A stretch of 31,141 nt of DNA from a virus, in the IMG/VR virus record IMGVR_UViG_3300032132_000767, positions 1-31,141 of that record. One strand, given 5' to 3'. The position numbers and the translations under genes are program-made. Under the pieces are notes generated by a model. The model did not search any database, was not told the origin of the DNA, and saw nothing but the letters and a program-made list of their open reading frames with translations. Below, piece by piece: positions 1-7,006 of this stretch. Within the stretch, counting starts at the first letter, position 1; each line of letters opens with the position of its first letter.

Positions 1-318
1 TCATTCCGCCGGACCCACTTGGACCGAGACATCGAAGCCGCCCTCGCCGACCGCGCGCAGCACCGACAAGGCGAGTTCGCGCACCTCGGGACAGCCGTAG
101 AATAGGGCTCGCGCGTCGTCCGCGCTGTCATTGGCCGCGCGACCCAACACGTCCACAGGCAACCGGCAAAGCCGCCGCTTGACGAACGCCAATATCTTGT
201 CGGTTTCGCCTTCCGCAACCCGGTCGGCCGCCTCGATCGCGTCGATCGTCTGACTCGGCAGACAGCCGGCAACGCCCAATGCCAAGGCGAGCGCCACCAC
301 CCATGACGGATACATCAT
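1..318 (-). CDS. Small putative lipoprotein
   Basis: Protein of 105 residues with a short hydrophobic N-terminus and a lipobox (V-A-G-C, Cys19), so it is probably exported and lipidated. The N-region lacks the usual Lys/Arg, which is odd for a signal peptide. A GGAGA ribosome site lies about 6 nt before the ATG at 318, supporting this start. The mature part is mixed charged/hydrophobic with two further Cys and matches no family I recognise. It follows the tail fibre and another exported protein, a place where phages keep lysis genes (outer spanin) or receptor-masking lipoproteins of the Cor type. Neither role is shown by the sequence. The stop codon falls on the window edge, so the gene is complete. 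Confidence 0.6.
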   Translation of the reverse strand: MMYPSWVVALALALGVAGCLPSQTIDAIEAADRVAEGETDKILAFVKRRLCRLPVDVLGRAANDSADDARALFYGCPEVRELALSVLRAVGEGGFDVSVQVGPAE

Positions 319-500
319 GATCTTCTCCGGAAATGACGGTGTGTTAGAGAACGGCTTGTGGGCTTACGGTTCGCCAAGGATGGCCACGCGTGAACCAGCG
401 GGCACCGCTGCGTCGTGATAGTTGGGCCCCAGAAACAAAGCGAACCGTGCCAGAAAACACAGTTCGGTCGTGTGTGTGGCGTGTCCCGCGCATTCAACGA
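319..500. other. Intergenic region with a 9-bp inverted repeat
   Basis: No convincing gene. A perfect inverted repeat (ACGGTTCGC at 366-374, GCGAACCGT at 440-448) has arms 65 nt apart. On the minus strand it precedes the lipoprotein gene, so it may be part of a leader or operator; no clear promoter is seen. A 60-codon minus-strand reading frame at 315-497 has no ribosome site and an implausible composition. Confidence 0.3.
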
Positions 501-854
501 TTACACCCGCAGGCCCCGCAGTAGCGCCGTCAACCGCTCACGCGAGACTTCGCCGCCGCCGACCCGGCATCGCCGGACAAACACCACGACATAGACGGCC
601 GCGACACCCGGCCGCTCGAACCAGATCGCCGCATCGCCGTACCTCAGGCCCACGCTTTCGGCGAACGCAGCGAATTCCTCATCGCTCATCGCGTGCGAAA
701 CTGCGCCTGGGCGGTTGTGTCCGATCGAGGCGATTTCAATCTCGGGCGTGACGCACCGGAAATGGCTCGCCGAGCCAAACGACGGCACAATTGCACCGAC
801 AGCGAGCACGATAACAAAAAAGGCCACCGAAGCGACCCAAAACGTTTTCCGCAT
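501..854 (-). CDS. Small membrane-anchored or secreted protein
   Basis: Protein of 117 residues beginning M-R-K, with a hydrophobic segment at about residues 6-27 that would act as a signal anchor or signal peptide. The rest is soluble. A GAGGG ribosome site lies 6-7 nt before the ATG. I do not recognise the family. It sits between the tail fibre and a lipoprotein, which resembles an inner/outer spanin order, but the periplasmic part shows no coiled coil and has an arginine-rich stretch near residue 95, so the spanin idea is weak. It could instead be a host-envelope modifying moron. Confidence 0.55.
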   Translation of the reverse strand: MRKTFWVASVAFFVIVLAVGAIVPSFGSASHFRCVTPEIEIASIGHNRPGAVSHAMSDEEFAAFAESVGLRYGDAAIWFERPGVAAVYVVVFVRRCRVGGGEVSRERLTALLRGLRV

Positions 855-927
855 GGTGCGACCCTCACATAGCAGCGCTGGTCACGTGGATTTGGCGACT
901 ATCACCATGAGACGATACAGCCTACTG

Positions 928-2094
928 TTAGGCATTCGTTTGGCCGTACAGAGTCACATCTCCGGCCGCGACGTTGCCGCTGTCGAAGAGTAGCTGGACA
1001 GCGTTGATCGCTTCTGCGGAATTCCTGGTTCCGCCGCTATCCACTCGGGCGGGCCGATTGTCGGACGTCGCCATCGAATAGATAGCCTCCGAGATAAAGT
1101 AGGGAAATTCGTTGGCCGACCCGAGAGTGAAGCGGATGTGGAATTGAATTGCGTAACCCGCGTCATTGCCGATCGAGTTCAAGCCTGTGCCATTGAAGGC
1201 GATATAGATCTGGCCAATGGTCCCATCGGTGGATGAGCTATTCGTCGCCGCAAGCGTTTGCCATACGGTCCCATAGTCACTAGCTCCCGCATCAAACGAC
1301 GCGCCGCCGTTACTATCGGTTCGGAGAAACAGATTGACGTCGTCTGTCGCAGGGCGAAGCCAGCCACTCAGGACATAAGTTCGATAGCTGCTGTCGAGAC
1401 CGATCGTAAAGTTATAGGATGCGACATCGCTCGAAGAAATGCGCGTCAGAGGGACCAATCCTGAAGCGATAGTAAGGTTCGATGGGGAGACCTTCTTATG
1501 TCGCCCCTCGCTCGCGTCGTAGATCAGCAGCTCGTCATTATCCGCGTCGACCGTTGTCGACGGTGATCCGGCGGTGACGTTTTCCAGCGCGTTGATATTC
1601 CATTGCCCGGACGTGACGAGCAAGGAACCGTTGCAGAACACAAGCACGGATTGCCCCGGATCTAGGGTGAGCGTGGTCGCACCGTCGATCGTCTCCGCGC
1701 CATTCGGATCGAGCGTAACCGTGCCTGTGGCGTCGTTTCGCACGAAGCAGAACCAGCCGTCGCCGAGTGTGGCCGCGGCGGTAAACGACAGCGTGAAGCC
1801 GCCGGCGCCTGTAGCGCGGATTAGCTTGCTCCGGTCCGTCGTAGTGATCGTATAAGCGCCAGATTTGCCGGACACCGCGATCGCGGTCTTGAGGTCATCC
1901 GGCATGCCGCCGCCCTGAGATGCGACGCCGAGTCCTTCAGCGATGTTGTAAAGTGCCGCGGCGCCAAGTGCGCTTTTGAGCGAGTTGAACTTATCGATGA
2001 CGCCGGCGAGGTCAACGAGAAGCGCTTGCTCGGGATCGTCAAGCACCGAGTCCGAGTTGTCCTTGGTCGCGTTGGCTGGGAGTGTGGTTGCCAT
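928..2094 (-). CDS. Tail fibre protein
   Basis: Protein of 388 residues downstream of the J-like tip. Residues about 1-60 form an attachment-like helical region, followed by a beta-rich domain (about 75-170) in which short strands alternate with T/D/G turns, a linker resembling fibre repeats (A-L-E-N-V-T-A-G, D-N-D-E-L-L-I-Y-D), and a C-terminal domain ending in Q-L-L-F-D-S-G-N-V-A-A-G-D-V-T-L-Y-G. That ending is typical of receptor-binding fibres of proteobacterial siphophages. The ATG overlaps the stop of the tip gene (TAATG), indicating coupled translation. Likely role: host-surface (polysaccharide or protein) recognition. No lyase or esterase motif is evident. Confidence 0.8.
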   Translation of the reverse strand: MATTLPANATKDNSDSVLDDPEQALLVDLAGVIDKFNSLKSALGAAALYNIAEGLGVASQGGGMPDDLKTAIAVSGKSGAYTITTTDRSKLIRATGAGGFTLSFTAAATLGDGWFCFVRNDATGTVTLDPNGAETIDGATTLTLDPGQSVLVFCNGSLLVTSGQWNINALENVTAGSPSTTVDADNDELLIYDASEGRHKKVSPSNLTIASGLVPLTRISSSDVASYNFTIGLDSSYRTYVLSGWLRPATDDVNLFLRTDSNGGASFDAGASDYGTVWQTLAATNSSSTDGTIGQIYIAFNGTGLNSIGNDAGYAIQFHIRFTLGSANEFPYFISEAIYSMATSDNRPARVDSGGTRNSAEAINAVQLLFDSGNVAAGDVTLYGQTNA

Positions 2095-5000
2095 TAGCGG
2101 ATTTTCGGTCCTTTCAATTCGATATCGACGACGGAGTCGACGTTCGTCGGGCTGCCCTGTTGATCGAATAGCTTGAATTCAGCGCCGAGCCGGGCGGGCG
2201 ACCCGCCGAACGCCCTGGCTTTGCTGACCAGCAACCATTGCAACGGCGTATCGGTACCCTGGATGGCGCGGATCGTTGCCGAGGTAATGTTTGCGATGTT
2301 GCCGCTTTTCGAGGCCACGACGAAGTGCCCGGGCCCGAGGCTCTCAAACCATACCGCGGTTTCGGTCGCGGTGTTGACGTCTTCAAAGTCGTCGACCTGT
2401 GTGTCGCCATCGAGGATGATGGTGGCCGTATCGAAGCGAAGCGCCACGTTCGGTGACGCCCCACCAACCGCATCGAAGCGGAATTGCACATACCGTTTTA
2501 ACGTTTGCGGCGACAGCGCCTCAAACGCGCCAACAGGCGCACCGTCGGCGTCCGAACCGATCTTCATGCCGACCGTGGCTGTTCCGGTGCCGGTCAGCGT
2601 CACAAGCGGCGTGAACGACGTGTTGGCGCCGAGGTCGATGATTGGCGTTTCGTACGCGATCGGATCGGTGCGCGGGATCATGTCCTCGATCGTCGCGGCC
2701 AGTGCGCCAATCGTCGACGGCAAGTCGCCGATTGTCAGACCGGTCGCGGCCAGCAACTGGGTTCCGAATACAAAACTGTCGGTCTTGGCGCCTGGCCACA
2801 GCAGTTCGTGCTCGAGGCGCTGCAGAAGAACGCCGCGCAGGCGCGGGTCGCCGAGCTGCACTGTGGTGAACACCGCGTTGGTCGAGAAATTGTTGCTGGA
2901 GTCGACCGACTTGATGGCGAACGTCCACGTGCCCGCGGCCAATTCGTTGCTCTCGAAAGGCGACGCCAAAAGCAAACCGGTGTGCAGCGCCGTCATCGAG
3001 TCCCAGTCGGACGTCACACCGGATTTGTAACGAATGACATATCCGCCGCCGGCGCGCACATCCGCGGGCACCGCGTCATGCGTCCAGCTAAACCGCCGCG
3101 TCCCGTCGGCGAGCCTGACGATGTTGAAACTATCGACCGCGGAGGGCGGCGCGGTCTTACCGACGACCATATGATTGGATGCGGTAACAAATTCACCGGG
3201 GCTTCCGAGCGTCGATATGACCCGCACACGAACGTCGAAACTAGTGCCGTCTTCAACCGGCACGACGAAAAACTCGGTCTGACCCTTTTGTGCCAAGCCA
3301 GCGGTGGTCCAATCCGCGTCGGTGGATTTCTTGAACTGGATCTCATATCGATCGACCCAGCCTGTCGACGGCTCCGTCCACGACGCCTTGATGCGACTGA
3401 TGATCGAGCCTTCGCCTATCGACAGCAGTTGGTCTGTGCCGCTGACCAGGGTCAGGCCGGATATCGTCCCGACATTGAACGGATTCGGCAGATTGGTATC
3501 GGGCGCGGCGTCGATCAGTGTCTCTTCGCCGAAGTTCCAGTTGTAGCTGGTATTCGCCTCCTCTTGCAGCGTCAGGTCGACACCACCCAATTCCTCCGCG
3601 AACTTGACCGCCAGCACGCGGAATTTCTTCGACGACCAGCCGAGGTAATCGACCGTCACCAGCACCGTGTCCCACACCCGCACCGTGAGTGCGGTCAGCT
3701 TACACGGCACCTGCACCGTGATGCCCTGGCGCGATTTTTCGAGATGGATCTTGGCGAGCCGCTGTGCGCGCGTGACATCGGTCGTGTACGGCAGCTCGAT
3801 GTCACGGTTGAGCGTATCGCCACCATCTTCCGCGACGTAAGCCGCGTTTTCGACCGCCGGAAAGTCCGACGGCTGCCAGAAATTGTCCGGGTTTACGAAT
3901 TCGCCTGTGACCCGGTTGAACAGTTCTCGGCGTTCCGGCTTGGCCCGGACTTCGAGCGGGCCGCGCAAATCGGAGATGGTCATGGTGGTGACCGCGGGCG
4001 TCGCGGCGCCGGCATAGATTTCATATTTGCCCGCCGCCCAGATCGTCACGCCGGCGGTCGCCGTGTTTATTTCTTCGATGACCTTGAGCGGGGTCTGGTC
4101 CTTTTCGAACACGCCGTTGCAGTCGTAGCGCACCTGGTCGTTGAGCTGGATCGTGTGTGTGCCACTGCCAGGCGCGAACGGCGAGACTTGGTCAAGGCTG
4201 ACGGCGACGTGTTCAAGCGCGTTCTGATAAGTCGTCGCCAGCTTGAACCGGCCGTCGTCCAGCCGGATATAGAAATAGGCGCCTTCGCTCAGGCCCCCGG
4301 GCAGGTCGGCCGGACTTTGATCATTCGAAACCGTGACGCCGTCGCCGGTCTTCCATTTGTGTGCGTCCTCTGGGGTCGAGAGGATCAACCGGTTGTCCGA
4401 CACGTCCTCGAGCGTGAACTGATCGGTCACCGTGGTCAGCGTTACGCGCTCATCGCAAATCGTTGCTTGAGCGGCGTTAACCGTATCGTTCACCTCTTCG
4501 GCCGTGATGCCGATGTCCAATTCATTGATCAGTGCGTCGCGAATGCACAGCACCGGGTTCGCCGTATAACGCGTCACGCCGTCGCGCGGGTCGAACACTT
4601 TTTTGCCGCGCACCACGGCGCGGACATTTGGAATCCCGTTCGGGAGCAGGTTTTGACTGCCCCGCAGGCGCAGATAGACATACGCGATGCCGCGCAGCCT
4701 ATGGTCGGTCGTCCAGTCGGAAACCTCGGCGATAAGATCCGTGTCCGCCGTCTGGTCCGCACTGCCAAGGTGCTTCTTGATGCGCACCATCGGCACGGAA
4801 CTACCGGTGAAAAACTCGCCCTCGGTGACCTCACCGGCGGCGTTCAGGTAGCGCGCGGGCACCCGCGTACCGTTGATGAAAATGTCGTCAATCGCCTCAA
4901 CCTCGTGGCCGGCGAGCGCTACCACGAGATGCAGTCGGTCGTCGCCGTTGGTCGTCGTCGCGTAAACGAGCGGCCCGGAAACAAGCTGCTCACCATAAAT

Positions 5001-5225
5001 GACGCGTCGGGGTTCGTTCGAGGACCGGATGACCTCGGTGCGCGTGCCACTGTCGAAAGTCGCTGTCCGTACCTTTGGTTTGGGCTTACCGAACAGGACC
5101 GTGCTGATGGCGGTCAGCGCGACCGAAATAGCGATCGAGACAAGGATGGACGTGAGGGAAATCGGCTCAGCGAAGTAGTAAGTTGGGTCGACTGACCCGT
5201 CCGGCAGCAGAAAGTAATCGTGCAT
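2094..5225 (-). CDS. Phage tail tip / host-specificity protein (lambda gpJ-like)
   Basis: At 1043 residues this is the largest gene of the window. It has an N-terminal hydrophobic segment (about 22-45), then the gpJ-like start with V-I-Y-G-E and the I-D-D-I-F-I-N-G motif, a hub region, and fibronectin III-like beta domains around residues 580-790 (P-S-T-G-W-V-D-R-Y-E-I-Q-F-K-K). About residues 258-350 look like an inserted beta domain (W-K-T-G-D-G-V ... L-P-G-G-L ... F-K-L-A-T-T), a type found in several tail proteins. It should form the central tail hub/tip that contacts the receptor and triggers DNA release. The ATG directly follows the stop of the preceding peptidase-like gene. The long opposite-strand frame here (2505-5195) is a GC-codon shadow. 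Confidence 0.9.
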   Translation of the reverse strand: MHDYFLLPDGSVDPTYYFAEPISLTSILVSIAISVALTAISTVLFGKPKPKVRTATFDSGTRTEVIRSSNEPRRVIYGEQLVSGPLVYATTTNGDDRLHLVVALAGHEVEAIDDIFINGTRVPARYLNAAGEVTEGEFFTGSSVPMVRIKKHLGSADQTADTDLIAEVSDWTTDHRLRGIAYVYLRLRGSQNLLPNGIPNVRAVVRGKKVFDPRDGVTRYTANPVLCIRDALINELDIGITAEEVNDTVNAAQATICDERVTLTTVTDQFTLEDVSDNRLILSTPEDAHKWKTGDGVTVSNDQSPADLPGGLSEGAYFYIRLDDGRFKLATTYQNALEHVAVSLDQVSPFAPGSGTHTIQLNDQVRYDCNGVFEKDQTPLKVIEEINTATAGVTIWAAGKYEIYAGAATPAVTTMTISDLRGPLEVRAKPERRELFNRVTGEFVNPDNFWQPSDFPAVENAAYVAEDGGDTLNRDIELPYTTDVTRAQRLAKIHLEKSRQGITVQVPCKLTALTVRVWDTVLVTVDYLGWSSKKFRVLAVKFAEELGGVDLTLQEEANTSYNWNFGEETLIDAAPDTNLPNPFNVGTISGLTLVSGTDQLLSIGEGSIISRIKASWTEPSTGWVDRYEIQFKKSTDADWTTAGLAQKGQTEFFVVPVEDGTSFDVRVRVISTLGSPGEFVTASNHMVVGKTAPPSAVDSFNIVRLADGTRRFSWTHDAVPADVRAGGGYVIRYKSGVTSDWDSMTALHTGLLLASPFESNELAAGTWTFAIKSVDSSNNFSTNAVFTTVQLGDPRLRGVLLQRLEHELLWPGAKTDSFVFGTQLLAATGLTIGDLPSTIGALAATIEDMIPRTDPIAYETPIIDLGANTSFTPLVTLTGTGTATVGMKIGSDADGAPVGAFEALSPQTLKRYVQFRFDAVGGASPNVALRFDTATIILDGDTQVDDFEDVNTATETAVWFESLGPGHFVVASKSGNIANITSATIRAIQGTDTPLQWLLVSKARAFGGSPARLGAEFKLFDQQGSPTNVDSVVDIELKGPKIR

Positions 5226-5642
5226 CTACACCGCCCAGTGCAGCCGTGCGTGATAGACAGGCGCACGGGCCAAGCCGTTCGGCGCCGCGGCATAGATCAC
5301 CCCGCCGCAATGGACGCCGAGCACGTCGCCCAATTGACTTTCCAGAAGTGCCAGATCGCCACGTCCGGCTTCGCCTTGGCGGATGGGCCGCATACCTTTC
5401 TCTGCGGCTATCGCGTGGGCGACGTCCTCAAGCGTCCCCGCGTACTCTTTCAAGGCGCGATACGCGCCGACCCTCGATTGGTATTGGCCGCGAAACGGCG
5501 CTGCCGGATCCACCCCCGTCATCGCTTCGATGCAATCGCACGCGAACAGGCAGCAATCGTGCTGCCCCCATGCGAACGGCTTCCCAGCCGCAGCGTCGAT
5601 GACCCCGACGAGGCGCGCCGGCCAGTCCTCGAACCGCTTCAT
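5226..5642 (-). CDS. NlpC/P60-like (DUF6950-type) tail hub protein
   Basis: Protein of 138 residues. W-G-Q-H-D-C-C-L-F-A at about residues 26-35 places a Cys after H-D in the manner of an NlpC/P60 Cys nucleophile, followed by E-A-M-T-G-V-D and a G-R-G-D-L-A-L-L strand. A later G-V-H-C-G-G segment may supply the His. This matches the DUF6950/NlpC-P60-like proteins that lie between a DUF2163-type protein and the tip in alphaproteobacterial phages and GTAs (g14 position). Likely role: cell-wall cleavage during DNA entry or tail-tip assembly. The ATG at 5642 overlaps the upstream stop (ATGA). A GTG four codons earlier is possible but less likely. Confidence 0.8.
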   Translation of the reverse strand: MKRFEDWPARLVGVIDAAAGKPFAWGQHDCCLFACDCIEAMTGVDPAAPFRGQYQSRVGAYRALKEYAGTLEDVAHAIAAEKGMRPIRQGEAGRGDLALLESQLGDVLGVHCGGVIYAAAPNGLARAPVYHARLHWAV

Positions 5643-6214
5643 GCAACGCGCCACACGATTTCTTTTTCGACCATCTGCGCGACGAACTCGAGGCCCTTGT
5701 CACCCGGAAAACGGTTCTGCTGCTCTTCGTTGGTATAGCGCACGTTCTGCGCCTCCTCCCACCGCGCGAGCCGCGACTGGGCTTTGAGCGTGACAGTCGC
5801 CTCCTCGCCGAGCTGAATGTCCATCGTGTCCATCAACCCGTCGAACCACAGCGTCGGATCAGCGATCACCGCGAAATCCGCTTCCATCAAACCAAACCAA
5901 ACGAGGCACGGCCGGCCCTGATAGTCCGCGCCGAGCGCCGATGAAATAAGGTCGTTCGGAATGCCGCGCAGCTGCAGGTCGATCGAGTAGTTCTTGAGCT
6001 CCGAACTTTCCTCGACCACGCTCATGCTGCCGTACTGGCCGACGCCGAGGAAATCGTCCGATGGGCTGCCACTATCGGCGTTGAACGTTAGCGTACGATC
6101 GGTCGAATTGAAGCGCAGCCGGCCGGTCGAGAAGTTCAGTTCCACGGCGGTGAATGGCCGAAAAATGTCCGCCGTCGAGGCCGTCGCCATTCCCGATGTA
6201 AGGTCGCGGCTCAC
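5639..6214 (-). CDS. Tail hub protein (DUF2163-like, GTA g13 position)
   Basis: Protein of 191 residues from a GTG start overlapping the preceding stop (GTGA); ATG at 6190 is the alternative. The start V-S-R-D-L-T followed by a R-P-F-T-A-V-E-L-N-F strand is typical of DUF2163-like phage tail proteins. The C-terminal half reads W-F-D-G-L-M-D-T ... V-T-L-K-A-Q-S-R-L-A-R-W-E, then R-Y-T-N-E-E-Q and F-P-G-D-K-G, a signature of tail proteins in which a baseplate-like domain precedes the peptidase. It is a structural hub component between the distal tail protein and the NlpC/P60-like protein. The family name is by recognition, not by a search. Confidence 0.75.
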   Translation of the reverse strand: MSRDLTSGMATASTADIFRPFTAVELNFSTGRLRFNSTDRTLTFNADSGSPSDDFLGVGQYGSMSVVEESSELKNYSIDLQLRGIPNDLISSALGADYQGRPCLVWFGLMEADFAVIADPTLWFDGLMDTMDIQLGEEATVTLKAQSRLARWEEAQNVRYTNEEQQNRFPGDKGLEFVAQMVEKEIVWRVA

Positions 6215-6831
6215 GTGAACACCTCGACGCCCGAAATGCTGATGCCGTAGATGCTCATCTGGTCGGCGTCCCACGCCGCCTGATCGTCGTCGACCAGCGC
6301 CATTTCGCACACCGCCGAATTGACCGTCAGCGCCGCATTGTCGGCGGGCGCCGACCGGAACGGCGGTTCAATGGTCAGCGTCGCCTCGCCGGACCCGTTC
6401 GAATTGGCGTCCTCAACCACCATGTGCAGCTCGGCGCTCGCATCGCCGTTGGTGAACGAGATGTAGTCGCCGGCGCGCAGGATATTGGTGACGCTCGCGG
6501 TCCAGCCATCGGTCACCAGCGAGCTCCCGGTCTGCGCGGCGCCGTTCACCAAAGGCGTGCCGGTCGCCACGCCGCGCGGTGTTCGAGCGTCCGGGTCGCC
6601 GACGAGAAACCGGTTCGCCCCACCCCGCAGTTTAGCGAGCGCCGCCTGCCACGCCGCCGCCTGCCGGCGCTGCATGGGCGGTAGGGTCGCCGACAATGAC
6701 CAGCGCGCACCCGGCAGCTCACGCGTCTGCACCGCACCATTGAGCGGCGAGATAAACCGCTGTGTGTTGGTGACGAGCGCGAACCGCGATGTCCGGAAAT
6801 CCGGTGCCGTTGGCAGAGCAATGATTGCCAT
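6211..6831 (-). CDS. Distal tail-like protein (GTA g12 position)
   Basis: Protein of 206 residues encoded directly after the tape measure. The N-terminal part (P-D-F-R-T-S-R-F-A-L ... L-P-G-A-R-W-S-L-S-A-T-L-P-P-M) and the C-terminal S-I-Y-G-I-S-I-S-G-V-E-V-F look like the two halves of a beta-sandwich split by an inserted strand-rich region (residues about 85-175). Position and shape fit a distal tail / hub ring protein. I do not recognise a specific family with confidence. AAAGGG lies just upstream of the ATG as a weak ribosome site. It overlaps the next gene by 4 nt. Confidence 0.65.
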   Translation of the reverse strand: MAIIALPTAPDFRTSRFALVTNTQRFISPLNGAVQTRELPGARWSLSATLPPMQRRQAAAWQAALAKLRGGANRFLVGDPDARTPRGVATGTPLVNGAAQTGSSLVTDGWTASVTNILRAGDYISFTNGDASAELHMVVEDANSNGSGEATLTIEPPFRSAPADNAALTVNSAVCEMALVDDDQAAWDADQMSIYGISISGVEVFT

Positions 6832-6845
6832 AAAAGCCCTTTACG

Positions 6846-7000
6846 ATCATGTACGGTCGTTTGATGACGCGGATTGTCGCGCCGCGCAGCGCTATGCGGG
6901 GACATCGGGCAAGTGGCGCAACACGTCCGGCACGACAATCCGCCCCACCGAAGACCGGCGGTAAAAATCATCCCGGTCAAATGACCGCATATGATTGGAA
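6846..7000. repeat. Compound inverted repeat between tape measure and hub genes
   Basis: The inner arms are perfect: GCGGATTGTCG (6869-6879) and CGACAATCCGC (6933-6943). The outer arms are imperfect: ATCAT..CGGTC.TTTGA at about 6847-6864 and its inverse at about 6974-6996. Read on each strand, the outer arm encodes nearly the same peptide (D-H-V-R-S-F-D on plus, N-H-M-R-S-F-D on minus), as if a short piece had been duplicated in inverted orientation. A 32-codon minus-strand frame (6892-6990, ATG start, no good ribosome site) runs through it and could be a remnant or tiny gene. It could fold into a long hairpin in the tail mRNA. Confidence 0.45.
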
Positions 7001-7006
7001 AAAGCT

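Noticed and set aside
2505-5195. 896-codon open frame on the plus strand opposite the tail tip gene
   Set aside because: It is the antisense of a well-supported gpJ-like gene, is Arg/His-rich without domains, and has no ribosome site. GC-rich codon usage opens such frames.
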